A stretch of DNA of 64,000 nt from contig JAIVFH010000113.1 in the NCBI GenBank assembly GCA_025765595.1, forward strand, positions 38,578-102,577, written 5' to 3'. Positions within the stretch are counted from its first letter, which is position 1; every line of letters begins with the position of its first letter. Of this stretch, positions 21,632-41,200 are shown in pieces. Both the position numbers and the translations under genes were made by a program. A model generated the notes under the pieces. It ran no database searches. It was not told where the DNA came from and saw only the letters and a list, made by a program, of their open reading frames with translations. This DNA is from Obelidium mucronatum. Lineage: Eukaryota; Chytridiomycota; Chytridiomycetes; Chytridiales; Chytriomycetaceae.

Positions 21632-22270
21632 TTATTTCGAGTATAATGTGACGACGCCATCATAATTATGAATCTTTCTAGGTGCAAGCTGGGACGGTGT
21701 AAATAGAACTTGTGAAACCACGAAAGAATTATTTGACTCTGGAACATGCATGAGTCGTTGTGGGATAACAATAGTTCGATTCCAATCAGCATGACCGGAT
21801 CTCCTCATTCCTCGCAGCAAGAACTCATCAAGTCTCTCCTTGTCCCCAAAAAAATGAAGGTCCAACGCCTTGTTGAATGCTCTAACAACAAATTCAAGTG
21901 CTTCTCTGTCATAATATTCCCAATATCGGTGGAAGGCGGACGATACAATGTAGCTAAGGAGATCCATAGTTGTGGTGCCTTTATATTGGACAAATCCTGG
22001 CGTCGTTTTTGTCCCACCATAGGGCAGAGGTGACTCAGCAGCAAATAAGAAGCCCGTTGATATATAAATAAGTCGATCTGAATGTACGCGGGTCCGTTTA
22101 AAGCACGCTAGAATTGCTGTTTGAGATAAGTCCAAGACTTGTTCGGGAGTGACAGATTGCTCAGTAATTGATATTTGAAGCCGGTCATTTGGTGTGCGAG
22201 TTATGATGATGGGCGGTAGAGGGTCTGCGTTTGGGAGGCTGTGCTGGCGGCGACTGGTTTTGCGGGACAT
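21632..22270 (-). CDS. Unknown paralogous family, copy A (212 aa, intact)
   Basis: An intact single-exon frame belonging to a five-member family in this window. The shared core is a basic-plus-aromatic motif (RVHSDRLIYISTGFLF), a proline/glycine motif (ESPLPYGGTKTTPGF), a tyrosine/tryptophan helix (SSAFHRYWEYYDREALEFV), an LDLHFFGDKERLDEFLLRGM segment, and GHADWN followed by IPQRLMHVPE. I do not recognise the fold or function. With copy B it forms one subgroup (YISTG in place of YCxAG). There is no signal peptide or membrane span. Confidence 0.7.
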   Translation of the reverse strand: MSRKTSRRQHSLPNADPLPPIIITRTPNDRLQISITEQSVTPEQVLDLSQTAILACFKRTRVHSDRLIYISTGFLFAAESPLPYGGTKTTPGFVQYKGTTTMDLLSYIVSSAFHRYWEYYDREALEFVVRAFNKALDLHFFGDKERLDEFLLRGMRRSGHADWNRTIVIPQRLMHVPESNNSFVVSQVLFTPSQLAPRKIHNYDGVVTLYSK

Positions 22271-23601
22271 CAGTCGCAGGTGGTGGGTTCCTTACGCAAG
22301 GTTTTTTTGTGTTGGATTTTTCTATAACTACTCCATTATTCCAAATGTTTGAGAATGGGGGTTACAGGACTATATGGATTGTCGACTTGCGCAAAGTTTT
22401 AAAGACACGCAAATGATGGTGTCCGCGAAGCTGAATGCTTGCATCTTACTAATATTACCAAAAACTCTGATATTGGTGCTGGTGAATTTAAAGATGTGGT
22501 TTCTGCATTTTCACGGAGCTGGCCAGTTATCGTGATATAAGTTTGTGGTGTCTCTTGGAAATCACTATGGTACATAGTAAAAAATCTTTTCACGAGTTGA
22601 ACAACTCGTAAGTTCTGGGACAGCTGGGAGGTGAAGAACCAACACGTACCGTTGAATGGGCCAAATCCGACGGCCCGGTCCACGACATACTGTAAAACCG
22701 CAAAACGATATTCTTGAGAAATAGAACCCTGCCGATTGTTTTATCTCATTTTCAGCAGCTGGAAGGTTTTGATATTTCGTTTGTCACATGAACCATTACT
22801 TAACTGAGAATTGGCAAATTTTTAGTGTGGGTTCATTCCAACTAGCACGAAAAAAGAGAAGCAAACGAATAATCTAGCTGTGTTGATCATTTCATTTATA
22901 TGATGTATTGGCCTCACTCTCTGGATTAAAGCTGTCTGTTTGCTATGAATGATTGCGCTTCCCAAAAAGTTCATGAAATGAACCAACACTTAAATTTTCT
23001 ACTCCACTGATTGGACTTCACCGAAGTCCCATCATAACACTTCTACCAGCATACTCAATTTAATACGTCTATTGAGCATACATTCCCTCGTATCAGGACT
23101 CAGGATAAAGAACATTGGGAGCTCTGTGTCAAGACTCAAGAGCGAGATTGCAATACTGCATCAACCTTGGTCCGCGCCAATATCCTTAACTCTTTTGGAA
23201 GTTGGAGACGAAAGTGGGTCTTTCCATCTGGATATAAGACGAGTCAAAATGACGAAAGTTTGATATCATTTTGGAGATGGTTGACAATTGTCTGCAGAAC
23301 TCACGGATATGGCGCTCAACTCAACCTACAAGTCGCCAGTGAAGTTGGAGACTTTACTTTCAGCTCTTATGGACTACCTTTTTGCAAAAATAGCGACTAT
23401 GATTTTGAAAGATGCTGTCGTTGCTCTCCCAAATTGTTCCTCAATACGATCCGTGCCTACATGATAATTCCGTTTTTTTTCTTGTACTTGGTTGTGGCAA
23501 GTACCGGGAAATCATACATTCACCGTCTTTGGTTTCAACGCGCCATCATCATCTTTATTGCAACAAGTTTGAGCAAGACCCGCCAGTCTCCTCCCCTCAG
23601 T
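22271..23601. other. Gap between family copies A and B
   Basis: No supported gene. A 95-codon minus frame (22683-22399) and plus-strand frames around 23072-23500 are open but lack recognisable motifs, and the sequence is AT-rich. It may contain decayed material. Confidence 0.3.
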
Positions 23602-24238
23602 CTATATTCTATCGCCATTATTCTCGAGTTTCGTTTTTGTGGCCAGCTGTGTCGGAGTGAAAAGAACTTGAGAAACAGCAAACGAATTACTGGCCTCAGG
23701 AACATGCATCAGTCGTTCTGGAATAACAATCCCCTTATTCCAATCCACATGACCGCATCTTTTCATTCCCTTCAGCAACAGCTCGTCGAGTTTTTCTTTA
23801 TCACCGATATGATGCAAATCAAGGGCCTCGTTCATCACAGCAATCCACAAACTCAAGAGTAGTACGCCCGCGATATCCCCAATACGACTTATAGGCTGAA
23901 GACACAATATAGTTAAAGAGATGATCGGTCGTGGAACCCGTGTATTGGGTGTAGCCCGGACATGTTTTTGGTCCACCAAAAGGGAGAGGGGACTCTGCAG
24001 TAAATAGCAGACCAGTAGAAATATATAGTATCCGATCAGGATGAACGCGTGTACATTGAAAGCACGAGTACATGGCTCTCTGTGAGGAGGCGATGAATTG
24101 TTCGGCAGTCCACGATGAGTCACCAATCGATATTTGAAGCCTAGCCGTTGATGTACGAGTGACAACGAGAGGCGTAAGAGGGCCGCTATGTCGGATTATT
24201 CGCTCAACGTGGTGCTTCGATGGCCTCCGAGTCGCCAT
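23602..24238 (-). pseudogene. Unknown paralogous family, copy B (one frame break)
   Basis: From ATG 24238 the protein follows copy A closely (CTRVHPDRILYISTGLLF, ESPLPFGGPKTCPG) up to TLEFVDC, then loses frame near 23845. The downstream frame resumes with MNEALDLHHIGDKEKLDELL, GHVDWN and IPERLMHVPEASNSF to 23602. A single-base change separates the halves. It may be a young pseudogene or a sequencing indel; all other copies in the window are intact. Confidence 0.6.
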
Positions 24239-24565
24239 TTGTGGCGGGCTTTTGAGAACAGAGATTGGGATCTGGTATTTTCAAACCAAGGAGAGCGCAG
24301 GCAGCCGTGGGTTCCTCAGATAAAATACCAGTTGCGAATGACTAGTGATCCTGGTTGTTCCGTTTCGTGGCGTTCTTGAAGATCGTCAAACACCTTTTCT
24401 GGAGTCAATTTTTTCATTGTCTGTTGTGGTCTCTTCCCAATTCCATATACTAAATAACCCGTCATGGCGTGTTTCTACATCCCCGACTTCACTTGACAGC
24501 ATTAAAGTTATTAAGGGTAAAGAGGATTTAAACGGGATTGAAACCAACCTCTAAAAGTTGTTTTG

Positions 24566-29201
<4,636 letters not shown>

Positions 29202-29226
29202 TAATACGTTGTTTAAATTCGTCAAA

Positions 29227-31018
29227 ATGCCCTTTGTTGACTTTCTCCACAATTCAAACTCTGCACGGTGGGTGCAGATCGTGCAGATTCTAGGCGACGC
29301 AGCGAGCCAAGGACAGATCTTTGACGAGCGAGTTGTCAGGAAAGTGCTCGAAACAGAAGGACAGAAGTGGGATGTGGCTGGCCTCGCCAAGTACCTGCGG
29401 GAGTCCGAAGACGCCCCAGGCGCGAATTCATCGCTTACTGCTTTGCCGGGAACGTATTTGCCGCCGTTCCCGATGCCTGCGTCCATTGTCAAAGGTGGGT
29501 GACAAGTCGCAGTGTTGCCATCAAACTACATCACAAAACATCAAAACACAGCACAAATCCTTCCTCGAATGGCGCAGCTTGCGATCCAACTGCCGGCACT
29601 GCTCCCAGAGGTGTTTCCGCTGCTTCTTGCGGGCAGAAACGGATCTCTGACATTCAGCCAGAAGCAACTGGCGTGCATATTGGCAAATGCATTCTTTGGC
29701 ACGCTTCCCGATCAAAAGCTTCAGTTCCGAGAAAATGGAAAGTCGATGAGAATGTTCCCGCATTGTGATTTCAGGGTTCTGTTTCAAGAGTGGATGTATA
29801 ATTCAGTGACAAAAGCCAAGTTGGACGGAATATTTGAATATTTCCATCGTGTTTTGGATCGACGTAAATGCAGCTATTGTTTTTTTTGTGAAGTATTCAA
29901 AAGGCGGGAAACTGACTTCCATCAAAAGCTGGCTGGGAATCTTCAAAAGTCACTTTCACGCGGCGTTGTCTTAGCGAGCACGAATTTCCAGATTGGGATA
30001 ATTTGGATACAAAGTTTTATGATTTGAAGGCACAGTCATCCGGGCGAATCGAGGATGATGGTGTGGGTTGTTTGCAAGTTGATTTTGCCAATGAGATTAT
30101 TGGTGGAGGTGTATTGAGTCAGGTACTCGTTGCACTATTTTTCTTTCATTCACTAACTGATTGATTAGGGTGCAGTTCAAGAGGAGATTTTATTTATTAT
30201 CTATCCTGAAATGTTGGCCTCAATGTTGTTTTCTCAACAAATGATGGACAATGAGGCTGTATTTATAACTGGTCCCGAACGATTCTCTACCTATACTGGA
30301 TACGCAGCTTCTTTTAAAATTGCAGGAAGGTTCAATGACAGCACACCTTTGTGAGTAGCATGTCTGGATGTCTTCTGGTTTTAATTGCAACCATGCAGCG
30401 ATTCAAAAGGGCGACGAAAAACTGAATTTGTAGCTATGGATGCTACTTATTTCCGGCGGAAAGCGCGGAAATCTCAATTTGGAAAGGTATGTTTATCAGG
30501 TTTTATGGTGGAATCATCACACCTGCAACAAATCACAGGACAGCATGGTACGCGAGTTGAACAAAGCTTATACATCATTCCTCTTTTCATATCAATCATC
30601 TCTTTCTGGAGACGCGTCAATAGCGACAGGAAACTGGGGTAGGATTGTTGGCAAATGCTATGTCATGTAAACTATGATTTTGAGACTTATCAGTTTAATA
30701 CTCAGGATGTGGGGCATTCAATGGAGATTTAGAGCTAAAAGCGGTTATTCAGTTGCTCGCTGCCTCAGCCGCACGACGAAACTTGATCTACTTTACGTTT
30801 GGAGATGAAGACCTTTCCGTGAAACTCGCAACTTTGAGTCAAATGCTCCTGGCTTCCAAATTGACTGCTGGTATATTGTTTTGAATGAAGTAATCGTCTT
30901 TGTTGGTTAAATCGCCTGAGCAGGAAGGTTATTTCATCTCGTAATATCATTCAACGACACGAGGCAAGAAAACTCGTCGCTTCTCGAGTTCTTGATCACT
31001 ACAATTATCGAACAATAA
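29227..31018 (+). CDS. PARG: Poly(ADP-ribose) glycohydrolase
   Basis: Removes poly(ADP-ribose) from proteins after DNA damage. The PARG signature is present: VDFANEIIGGGVLSQ joined across an intron to GAVQEEI, giving the GGG...QEE catalytic loop. Other landmarks are SLTFSQKQLACILANAFFG, NEAVFITGPERFSTYTGYA, GRRKTEFVAMDA, VRELNKAY, ATGNWGCGAFNGD and LIYFTFGDEDLS. There are several short introns; the one near 29870 has uncertain limits. The regulatory N-terminus found in metazoan PARG is missing, as in other fungal forms. It follows the RecQ gene head-to-tail on the same strand. Confidence 0.93.
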
Positions 31019-31246
31019 ATTGCATAGTTTTCCATTCTAACCTGTTGTATTGCGAGTTTTTGGAAACCACGTTTAGATTTTTCTCACGAATTTGTCGGCT
31101 GCTTTCACACCCAGACACTACACATCGAAACCTTCACATCCGGAGCCGACCGATCTCTCTCGCAGCAACCATCCCACTATCTTGCTGAGCTCAATCGTGT
31201 ACTCTATCCCATCGCCAGCCCTGTTTGTTCGGTCCCAAACTCAACA

Positions 31247-32016
31247 ATGGCTTCACCAATAACAACAGACTTCAGCACAGGTACACAAAGACCCTTATAA
31301 CTTCGGATCGGTTTTGCGTACCGCTTTTTATGGTTTTTATTATCCGCGGCTTCCAGCCATCTTTCAACTGTCAAATCACCTCAATTATTAAAACTCTAAA
31401 TTACCACTTAACAGCGTCCCGCTTCAAACCAGCCGCTTCCCAAAGAACAGTTCGCCAACATTTGACGAAAAGCTCCATCGTCGTTGCCTATGATGAATCG
31501 TCCAATAAACTCCACGTGGTTCCTTGCGCGCCGAACTTGAGTGCGCTGGACATACTGAGCACAACCCATAACGCAATTCTCAAATGTTTTCAGTCCACGC
31601 GGTGTCATCCACATCGGTTTATTTATTGCACGGCTGGGCGTCTATTTTTTGCAGGCGCTCCTCTTCCATTTGGTGGACCCAGAATAAATCCTGGGTTTAC
31701 AGAGTTTCGCGGCGTGGATGCTGAGGAATTGCTTGCATTTATCGTGGCTTCGGCGTATAAAGTATATTGGAATTTGCGGGGGCGTGGTGGATTGGATGCC
31801 GTTGTGGAAGCGGTGGGGTGCGTGCTGGACTGGCATGCGAAGGGGTTGAAGGACCATTTAGATGAGCTGTGCCTCAAAGGGATGAAGAAGGCGGGTCACA
31901 TTGAGTGGTTTGGGCCGGCTGATGTGCCAAAACATTTGCGAAACTATTTTGAAGAAGGGGTTGCGGATAAGGGCGTTTTATTTACACCGATTCGATTGAG
32001 CCTTGAAGTTCAATGA
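31247..32016 (+). CDS. Unknown paralogous family, copy C (211 aa, intact)
   Basis: Two exons, 31247-31280 and 31415-32016, join in frame. The tiny first exon ends TTCAGCACAG just before the donor, as in copies D and E, giving the junction peptide DFSTASRFKPAASQR. The core has CHPHRFIYCTAGRLFF, APLPFGGPRINPGF, ASAYKVYWNLRGRGGLD, VLDWHAKGLKDHLDEL, LKGMKKAGHIEWFG and VPKHLRNYF. No signal peptide or transmembrane span. Function unknown. It starts about 230 bp after PARG. Confidence 0.75.
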
Positions 32017-32232
32017 GCTTCATGTAGACTTCTTCCTTTACCTGTTTTTTTTTTTTTTTTTTGTAAAAATAAAACTGTTAAACAACGAAGAATAGCCTGG
32101 GAATGGCCTAAAAAATACCGATAAGGATATACGATATTTATAATAATAATTTGCACTCACAAATCAACGATGGTTATGTGTCCTGTGCTGAAGTTCCAAA
32201 AGATTCTTTTAAATTTTTCGGCCTGTACATCC

Positions 32233-32962
32233 ATGTCTTTCAGCACAGGTACGACCTTAAAGTCAACAATTAAAAAGCGACATATATCGCATAAGTCTCA
32301 TTTTTTAAAAATATAAGGCAGAGGTGGGCGCTACTGACACAGCCTAAACAACTCAAAAAACAGCCTCTAGGTTCAGACCTTCAGTATCCAACAGGATCGT
32401 CCGTTATCACATCCATCGGCTCCCGCTTTCAATAACACACGATGAGCAATTAAATAGAGTCTCCATGATACCCTGTCCTTCAGATCGAAGTGCGATGGAG
32501 ATACTCACACAATCCCATGCCGCAATTCTTACTTGTTTCCAAAACACACGATGCCATCCCCATCGCTTTATATATTGCCTGGCTGGCCGTTTATTTTTCT
32601 CTGCTGCCCCACTTCCATTCGGTGGAGCTCGAAAGAATCCCGGATACACTGCTTTTGAAGGCTCCAATCCTGATCAACTGCTCTCATTTATAATATCATC
32701 GGCGTATAGAGTATACTGGAACGCGCGAGGTAGAGCTGGTCTGGACATCATTATAGAGACAGTGAATCTGATACTTGATTGGCATAGACGGGGATTGCGA
32801 GACGAATTGGATGAGTTGCTGTTGAAGGGGATGAAGAAGTCTGGACATATTGAATGGTTTGGTGCAGCATATATTCCAGAGCAGCTTAGACACGCTTATG
32901 AGGCGGATGTCATGGTGCAGTGTGTTGAATTTTCACCGCAGCGAAGGAGAGTGCGTCAATGA
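32233..32962 (+). CDS. Unknown paralogous family, copy D (204 aa, intact)
   Basis: Exons 32233-32248 and 32364-32962 join in frame. The first exon encodes only MSFSTA and ends TTCAGCACAG, like copies C and E. The core reads CHPHRFIYCLAGRLFFSAAP, FGGARKNPGY, SSAYRVYWNARGRAGLD, LILDWHRRGLRDELDELLLK and KSGHIEWFGAAYIPEQL. It is in tandem with copy C (216 bp apart) yet looks closer to the distant copy E (CLAGRLFFSAAPLPFGG in both), so the spread is not simple tandem duplication. Confidence 0.75.
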
Positions 32963-34109
32963 GAAAGCCCCAACTGTTTCTACGCGGACAAAAAAAAACA
33001 CGCCGTTTTCTCTCGTGATGTGAATTTTGGATCTCTTCGTCAGTCTATAGCGCCGTATGATGTGTTGAAACCGGATGTTCTATATTTGTTGGGATTAGAC
33101 CGCACTTGGCTCAAAAATAAACGAGGCATCGCAAATACAAAGAGTTACAAGAGTCTAATCCCGGGTCATCAGTGAGGGCAAGGTTTCTATGGAATTTTCG
33201 GTAAGCGCCAAGTATTGCAGAAAACGTTCTGGATTCCAACTCGGTCGTCATCAATCCACTTCGCCATCAAAATAGCCATACTGCCAGTAGACGGGTACTA
33301 CACAATTTTTTTTTAAAACTCGAGGCATGAGTTTCATTTGGGGGGTCTAGCCATGTTTGCTAATATGATGGCTCACAGGAAGTAAGTCGAATACCGACTC
33401 TATCATACAAAAGTAACTGACTTTGTTTCATCAGGGTGAAATCGATTGTAGCTTAAGGCAGCTTACTGGCAATGATTTTGTTTGACTCCTCTACAATGGT
33501 TTCATGAACTCAGCCATGAACTTTTCATTGGCCGTCTTAACCTCAGTGACACAGCACGGATAAAATTGGCACTGGGCAGTATAAAATAGCTGTAATACTA
33601 TTCGATACTGAGTACAGCGGGTTATTGCAAAATGGGATCCAGCTGGATGTTTGACTGATCTACACGTCTTTGTGCACTCCGCACGGCATTAGAGATCCCC
33701 CTTTCCAGGCGGGTCAACAAAAGGTGTAGCTGATGTATATTTTGAATGGTGCCAAGTTCCGATGGAATTTAAATTGAGTGGGTGTTAACGGCTGATTCGT
33801 TGAGAGCATGATTTCTCTAATCTTGAACCAGATTTTGTTGTATCAATCGTTTCAGCCACGTCTGGGATTGGGGATAGTACTGAGTCTTGGAACACAATCA
33901 TTTTGGGTTTTTTTTTGTTATCCCCGAGTGTCTGGCCCATACCTCCGTTTTGTGGGGGCTTGTCCGTTTCAGAATTGGCTCACTTGATGAGAATCCTTTA
34001 CAAGACTGAAAAAATGCTTGAAGAACAAGTTGGTGAGTCGGGATTTCGATGTTGCGGGACTGTGATGTTCTCAAAGTGTGGCTGACATTTGTTTTATAAG
34101 AGAATATCT
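32963..34109. other. Gap between copy D and tRNA-His
   Basis: No supported gene. A 10-bp inverted repeat, GGGATTAGAC at 33091-33100 and GTCTAATCCC at 33153-33162, could form a hairpin with a 52-nt loop. The rest shows only short frames and T/A runs. Confidence 0.35.
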
Positions 34110-34181
34110 GCTTATCTCGTATAACGGTTAGTACACCTCGTTGTGGCCGAGGAAACCCAGGTTCGACTCCTGGGATAAGCA
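34110..34181 (+). tRNA. tRNA-His (GTG)
   Basis: Acceptor GCTTATC pairs with GATAAGC. The anticodon loop is TTGTGGC (GTG) and the T-arm CCCAGGTTCGACTCCTGGG. There is no encoded G-1 and no CCA, as usual in eukaryotes. Confidence 0.95.
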
Positions 34182-34313
34182 TTTTTTGAAAAACAGTATT
34201 AATGGCTTAATTAATCTTTCATCCTGTTCTTTATTTATCCCAATTCGTCAGAACAAAAGATTAACTTTGAAAGCATCTTCATTTTTATAAAAATTCTTTC
34301 ATTAAGTCGGAAA

Positions 34314-37102
<2,789 letters not shown>

Positions 37103-37118
37103 GGTTTTTTGAACTTGT

Positions 37119-37152
<34 letters not shown>

Positions 37153-37296
37153 AACATGGAAAATAAAAATAAAATTAAATAAATAAATAATATCACAGGA
37201 CTACAGCTTGGTCAAAAAGGTAATCCAGATCGGGATCGCGGTATTTCATGTAATCTGGATTCGACGAAACTCACTCCCCAGTCAGATAGATAAAAG

Positions 37297-37369
37297 TGGA
37301 GATTGAGGGCATTGATCCCTCTGCCTCTCGGATGCAAACCGAGCGCTCTACCATTTGAGCTAAATCCCC
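37297..37369 (-). tRNA. tRNA-Ala (TGC)
   Basis: Reverse complement begins GGGGATTTAGCTCAAATGG, with anticodon loop TTTGCAT (TGC), and ends CTCCA. It differs from the copy at 45344-45416 by one base by eye (CTACC against CTGCC in the plus-strand D-arm region). Confidence 0.93.
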
Positions 37370-37534
37370 AATGCTCGGTTCATAGCTTATACTTTCTGTA
37401 GGTATATTGCCTAACGAAAGAGAAGTTGAAAGTACTAAATGCTACTTATGCCAATAACAAACTGGAATGGAGTCACTCCATTTGAACGTTTTTAACATGA
37501 CGACGAAAACAAAAGGATCATGTTGATGGTCATT

Positions 37535-38054
37535 TTATTTGCCACCACCAATTGCATGTATTAGATGGAGGCGAAAATTGGCAGGCATGTCCCTGCGAAT
37601 ACCATAATCGCGGAGTGACTTGGCATCTTCCAACTGCTTACCGGCAAATATCAGACGTTGTTGGCCGGTTGGAATGCCTTCGGTAAGTTGAATTTCGCGC
37701 TTACAATCAAGTACAGTTTCGTTCTCATTGACATTGATTGAAAGCGTTTTACCAGGCAGTGTGCGCACCAGAATCTGCATGCACGTAAACGGCGCTATGG
37801 CGGCAGCATCAATGTTCTCCCAATTGATTTGTTCAGCAGTAGCCACGCGGCAAGAGACGGGCCACACGGCGCTCTGGTCCGCGAGCAAGCGCAGCGGCGT
37901 GTCTGTGTCATGTTGTTGATCCCACGTGACGGTGCGGACTTGAGTGCGCAAAAAGTCTTCCAGCAGCCCTTCGCTGCTGCGGCAGTTGCGGCCGCCGGCA
38001 GCCGCAGCGATAGAGTCGCGCTGCCGCCGAGCGCCACGTGGACGGAGACGTCGC
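37535..38054 (-). pseudogene. Ubiquitin-like C-terminal part of a gene split by the retrotransposon
   Basis: The last ~80 residues are ubiquitin-like: MQILVRTLPGKTLSINVNEN, then GIPTGQQRLIFAGKQLEDAK and LRDYGIRRD. They keep the β-grasp core and GKQLED, but end LHLIHAIGGGK instead of the usual RLRGG. Upstream is a GC-rich segment (LLEDFLRTQVRTVTWDQQ; AINW-like EQINWENIDAAA) that meets the 3' LTR at 38055. The 5' half of the same gene lies at 44187-44564 across the element. A one-base shift is also needed in the GC-rich part near 37990. As it stands the gene cannot encode the full protein. Confidence 0.75.
38050..38054. repeat. 5-bp target duplication of the LTR element, left
   Basis: GTCGC abuts the left LTR and recurs at 44187-44191 directly after the right LTR, as expected for Ty3-type integration. 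Confidence 0.9.
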
Positions 38055-38248
38055 TGTGGTATCCCGATATAACCGGCGTTGGTGGCGCTGAGAAACCCTT
38101 TGGACGTCCAGTTTATTCGGTAATAACCAACGACGATAATAAAGTAACAATAATACCGTAAATACAAATAATAATAATAATAATAAATAGCCTTAGTAAT
38201 GGGTAATAAATATGGGTGTATTAGTAATGGTGGTATGGGAATACCACA
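38055..38248 (-). repeat. 3' LTR (194 bp)
   Basis: Starts TGTGGTAT and ends ATACCACA, an 8-bp terminal inverted repeat with TG...CA ends. Sequence is identical by eye to 43993-44186, including a short TAA microsatellite. Confidence 0.96.
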
Positions 38249-38262
38249 TCACTCCCCCCAGT
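38249..38262 (-). promoter_or_regulatory. Polypurine tract of the retrotransposon
   Basis: On the element's strand, ACTGGGGGGAGTGA lies immediately before the 3' LTR, the position and base content of the plus-strand DNA primer. Confidence 0.7.
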
Positions 38263-38271
38263 CGAGGAGAC

Positions 38272-41200
38272 TTATTTAGCTTTTGACTTCCCTTTCTTCA
38301 AGATTTGTTTGTGGTATTTGTAGATTATATCGTGGTTTTGGAAGTGGTTTGCTGGCACCCAGGAGTTTTGGTCTTCTGGGTAGTTCTTCCATTTTACGAG
38401 GTATGTGTTTGTTCCGTCATCGCGTTTGAAGTGATCGCGGATCTCGTCGACTTCGACAGTTGGGAGGAATGTTGTAGATTCAGATACGAGCTTCATTTGG
38501 TTTGGTGAGTAGTTTCTGTGGAGGGTGTGTCCGTCTGCGTCCAGCAGTTGATACGTGCCAGCTGTAGTTCTTCGAATAACTTTGTATGGTCCTTCAAACC
38601 GCGATTCTGCTTTTGACGAGCGTTCGTCAGGGACGGTCATAACGTACGAGTCGATTGGAAATGGGTCCGGGCGGATAATATGTGTGTCGGCGAAGGCATT
38701 TTTCATATACTCCTGGTATTGTTTGATTGTTGACGCTATGGTTGGGAATACGAGTTGCTGCATGTGGTCGGATCTTCGCTGCAACTCTTCGATTGGTATT
38801 TCTTCGAGGTCCTGGTAGGTGTAATCCGTGAATGTGTTGGCCAATCTTGCAAACATGAGGCTAAATGGTGAGGAGTTGTGGATGCGTGAGATATTTGTGT
38901 TGATGAAGTATTGTACCCATGGTATCACTTGGTCCCAGTCCGTGTAGTCTGATTGTAGCATTTTGAACAGTGTGGTTTTTGCTGTTTGTACGTGACGTTC
39001 GGCTTTTCCGTTGGCTTGTGGGTTATATGGGGTTGATCGTCTGTGGATCACGTTTGTTGTTTTTAGCAGTCCTGCGACGATGTTGTTTACGAATTCCCGT
39101 CCATTGTCCGATTGAATGATTCTTGGGAATCCGAAGTCGGTGAATATTTGGGTGAGTGTTGAAGCGATTTCTGCAGCCGTTTTCGTTTTCAGTGGGCGGA
39201 GGATAACAAATTTGGTGGCAACGTCCACCATTACTAGGACTGTAGAGTATCCATTCTGTGAGACTTGTGGGATGTTCGCAAGGTCTATTGCGATGTGGTC
39301 GAATGGTAGCCCGGCGGCTATGGGGCGTAGTGGATGAAAACCATGTTTACCAATTGTCCATTTCTGGCATTCATCGCATGAGCCTACAAGGTTTACTGCT
39401 TCATTTTTCATGTTCGGCCAAGCCCATCCTTCTGTCCACAGTTGTTTCACGATTGCGGATGCTCCTTTGTGTCCTTGTGCATGGGCGTTGCGCATTAATT
39501 CTTCTCTGTTCTCTTCTGGTGGGATTTTTCGGAGAATTGGGTCGATTGGTGGTTGGTTGTTGTTCTGTTGAGCAGAATTTAATAGCGATGCTATTGTCGT
39601 CTGCGTTGTGTGGGATGCTGTTGCTGTCGAAGTTCTTCAGTTCGCCAAATGTCATTGTTTCGGTGTTTATCTTTTGGGGTGGTGGGCGTTCTCTTGCGTG
39701 TGGTACGGCTTTTTCGAAGTCTGAATAAATCCTGCTGAGAGCGTCGGGTAATCTGTTGTTTATTCCGGCGATGTGGACGATGTCGAAGTCGTATGACAGT
39801 AGCTTTTCGAACCATCCTTGCAGTAGAACGTTCAAGTGTGACTGTGAGAAGATATAGCTTAGTGGTTTGTGATCCGTCTCGAGGGTGAATTTCGTTCCGT
39901 ATAAGTGTGGGTGGAATTTGTCAAGTGCGAAGATAATTGCGCAGCATTCGCGCTTAGTTGCTGACCAAAGTATTTGAGAGGTGTGGAAGGCTTTCGATGC
40001 GAATTGGATATAGCGGCGGTTGTTGTTGTCGTCCAGTTGGTAGAGCATTGCTCCTACCCCGTAGTTGGAGGCATCCGTCGCTACGTAGAATCTTCTTGTG
40101 TAGTCGGGTGGGATAGGATTGGAGCTTCTGCGGCTGTGGCAATGAGTGCTTTTAGGGATGCGTTGTGGGCGTCGGTCCAGTGTTTAGCTAATTCCTTATC
40201 CTTAATGTTGCGGATTTCGTTGAGTGGACCTGATATTTCGGCAAAGTTGGGGATGCTATCGCGGATAAAGTTCAAGAATCCTAGTATGTGCGGTACCGAC
40301 GTGAATTTTCCCGATTCTCTTGGGGTTTTCCATGATGCCATTTGGTGGAAGCGTTCAGGGTCAATCCGAACGCCGTCTTTACTCTTCAAGAATCCGAGAA
40401 TTTTGATTTCTCGCCGGCCGAAGTTGCATTTCGACAGTTTGATTCGTAGGTTTGCTTTCGTGAGTGTCGAAATGACTGTTTTGAGGTGGGCGGCGTGTTC
40501 TTTCCAAGTTGAAGAGGATATGAGGAGGTCGTCCATGTAGATTTTCACGCATTCGATTCCGCTGAATAACTTTTCCATTTGTTCTTGGAAAAACACGGGC
40601 ATGTTTTTGATTCTGAATGGTGCCGTCAGGAATACGTATCTTTTCGAATTCCATGTAAAACTCAACAGGTGTTGATCTTCACTTGCGACTTTGAAGTTTT
40701 GAAATGCGTTCTCGATGTCGATGTTTGCGTGGAGTTTTGCGTTGGTTGCTGCCATGATGATGTCGTTTGTGGATGGGAAATGGCGGTGGTATGATTTCGT
40801 TTGGGCGTTGAGGTTTCGAACGTCGAGGCACACTCTAGGTTTCTTTGTTCCATCTGGTAAGATCCTCTCTGGACAGATTAATGGGTGGTTCCAGTCTGAT
40901 GCTCCAGGGACTTCAGCGACGTCTGCGTTTTCGATCCATTTTTGTATTTGGTTGTCTATTACTTGTCGTCGGTGGTATGGTATTCTGTACTGTTGGATTC
41001 GTGACGGGACAACGTTGTCGCTGAGGTTGAAGGTGACTGTGGATTCGGGGATGTTGGTTTTGATGCGTGAGTCGATTTGCTGGTTTTCGTCCAGTAGAGG
41101 TTGTATTTCTCGCATGAGTTGTTCGTAGTTGGTCTTTTCGTTTGCGTCTCTTTCGTATTCCGGGAATTCCAGGGCGGGCGTTGGGTTTGTCTCGAAGGCT

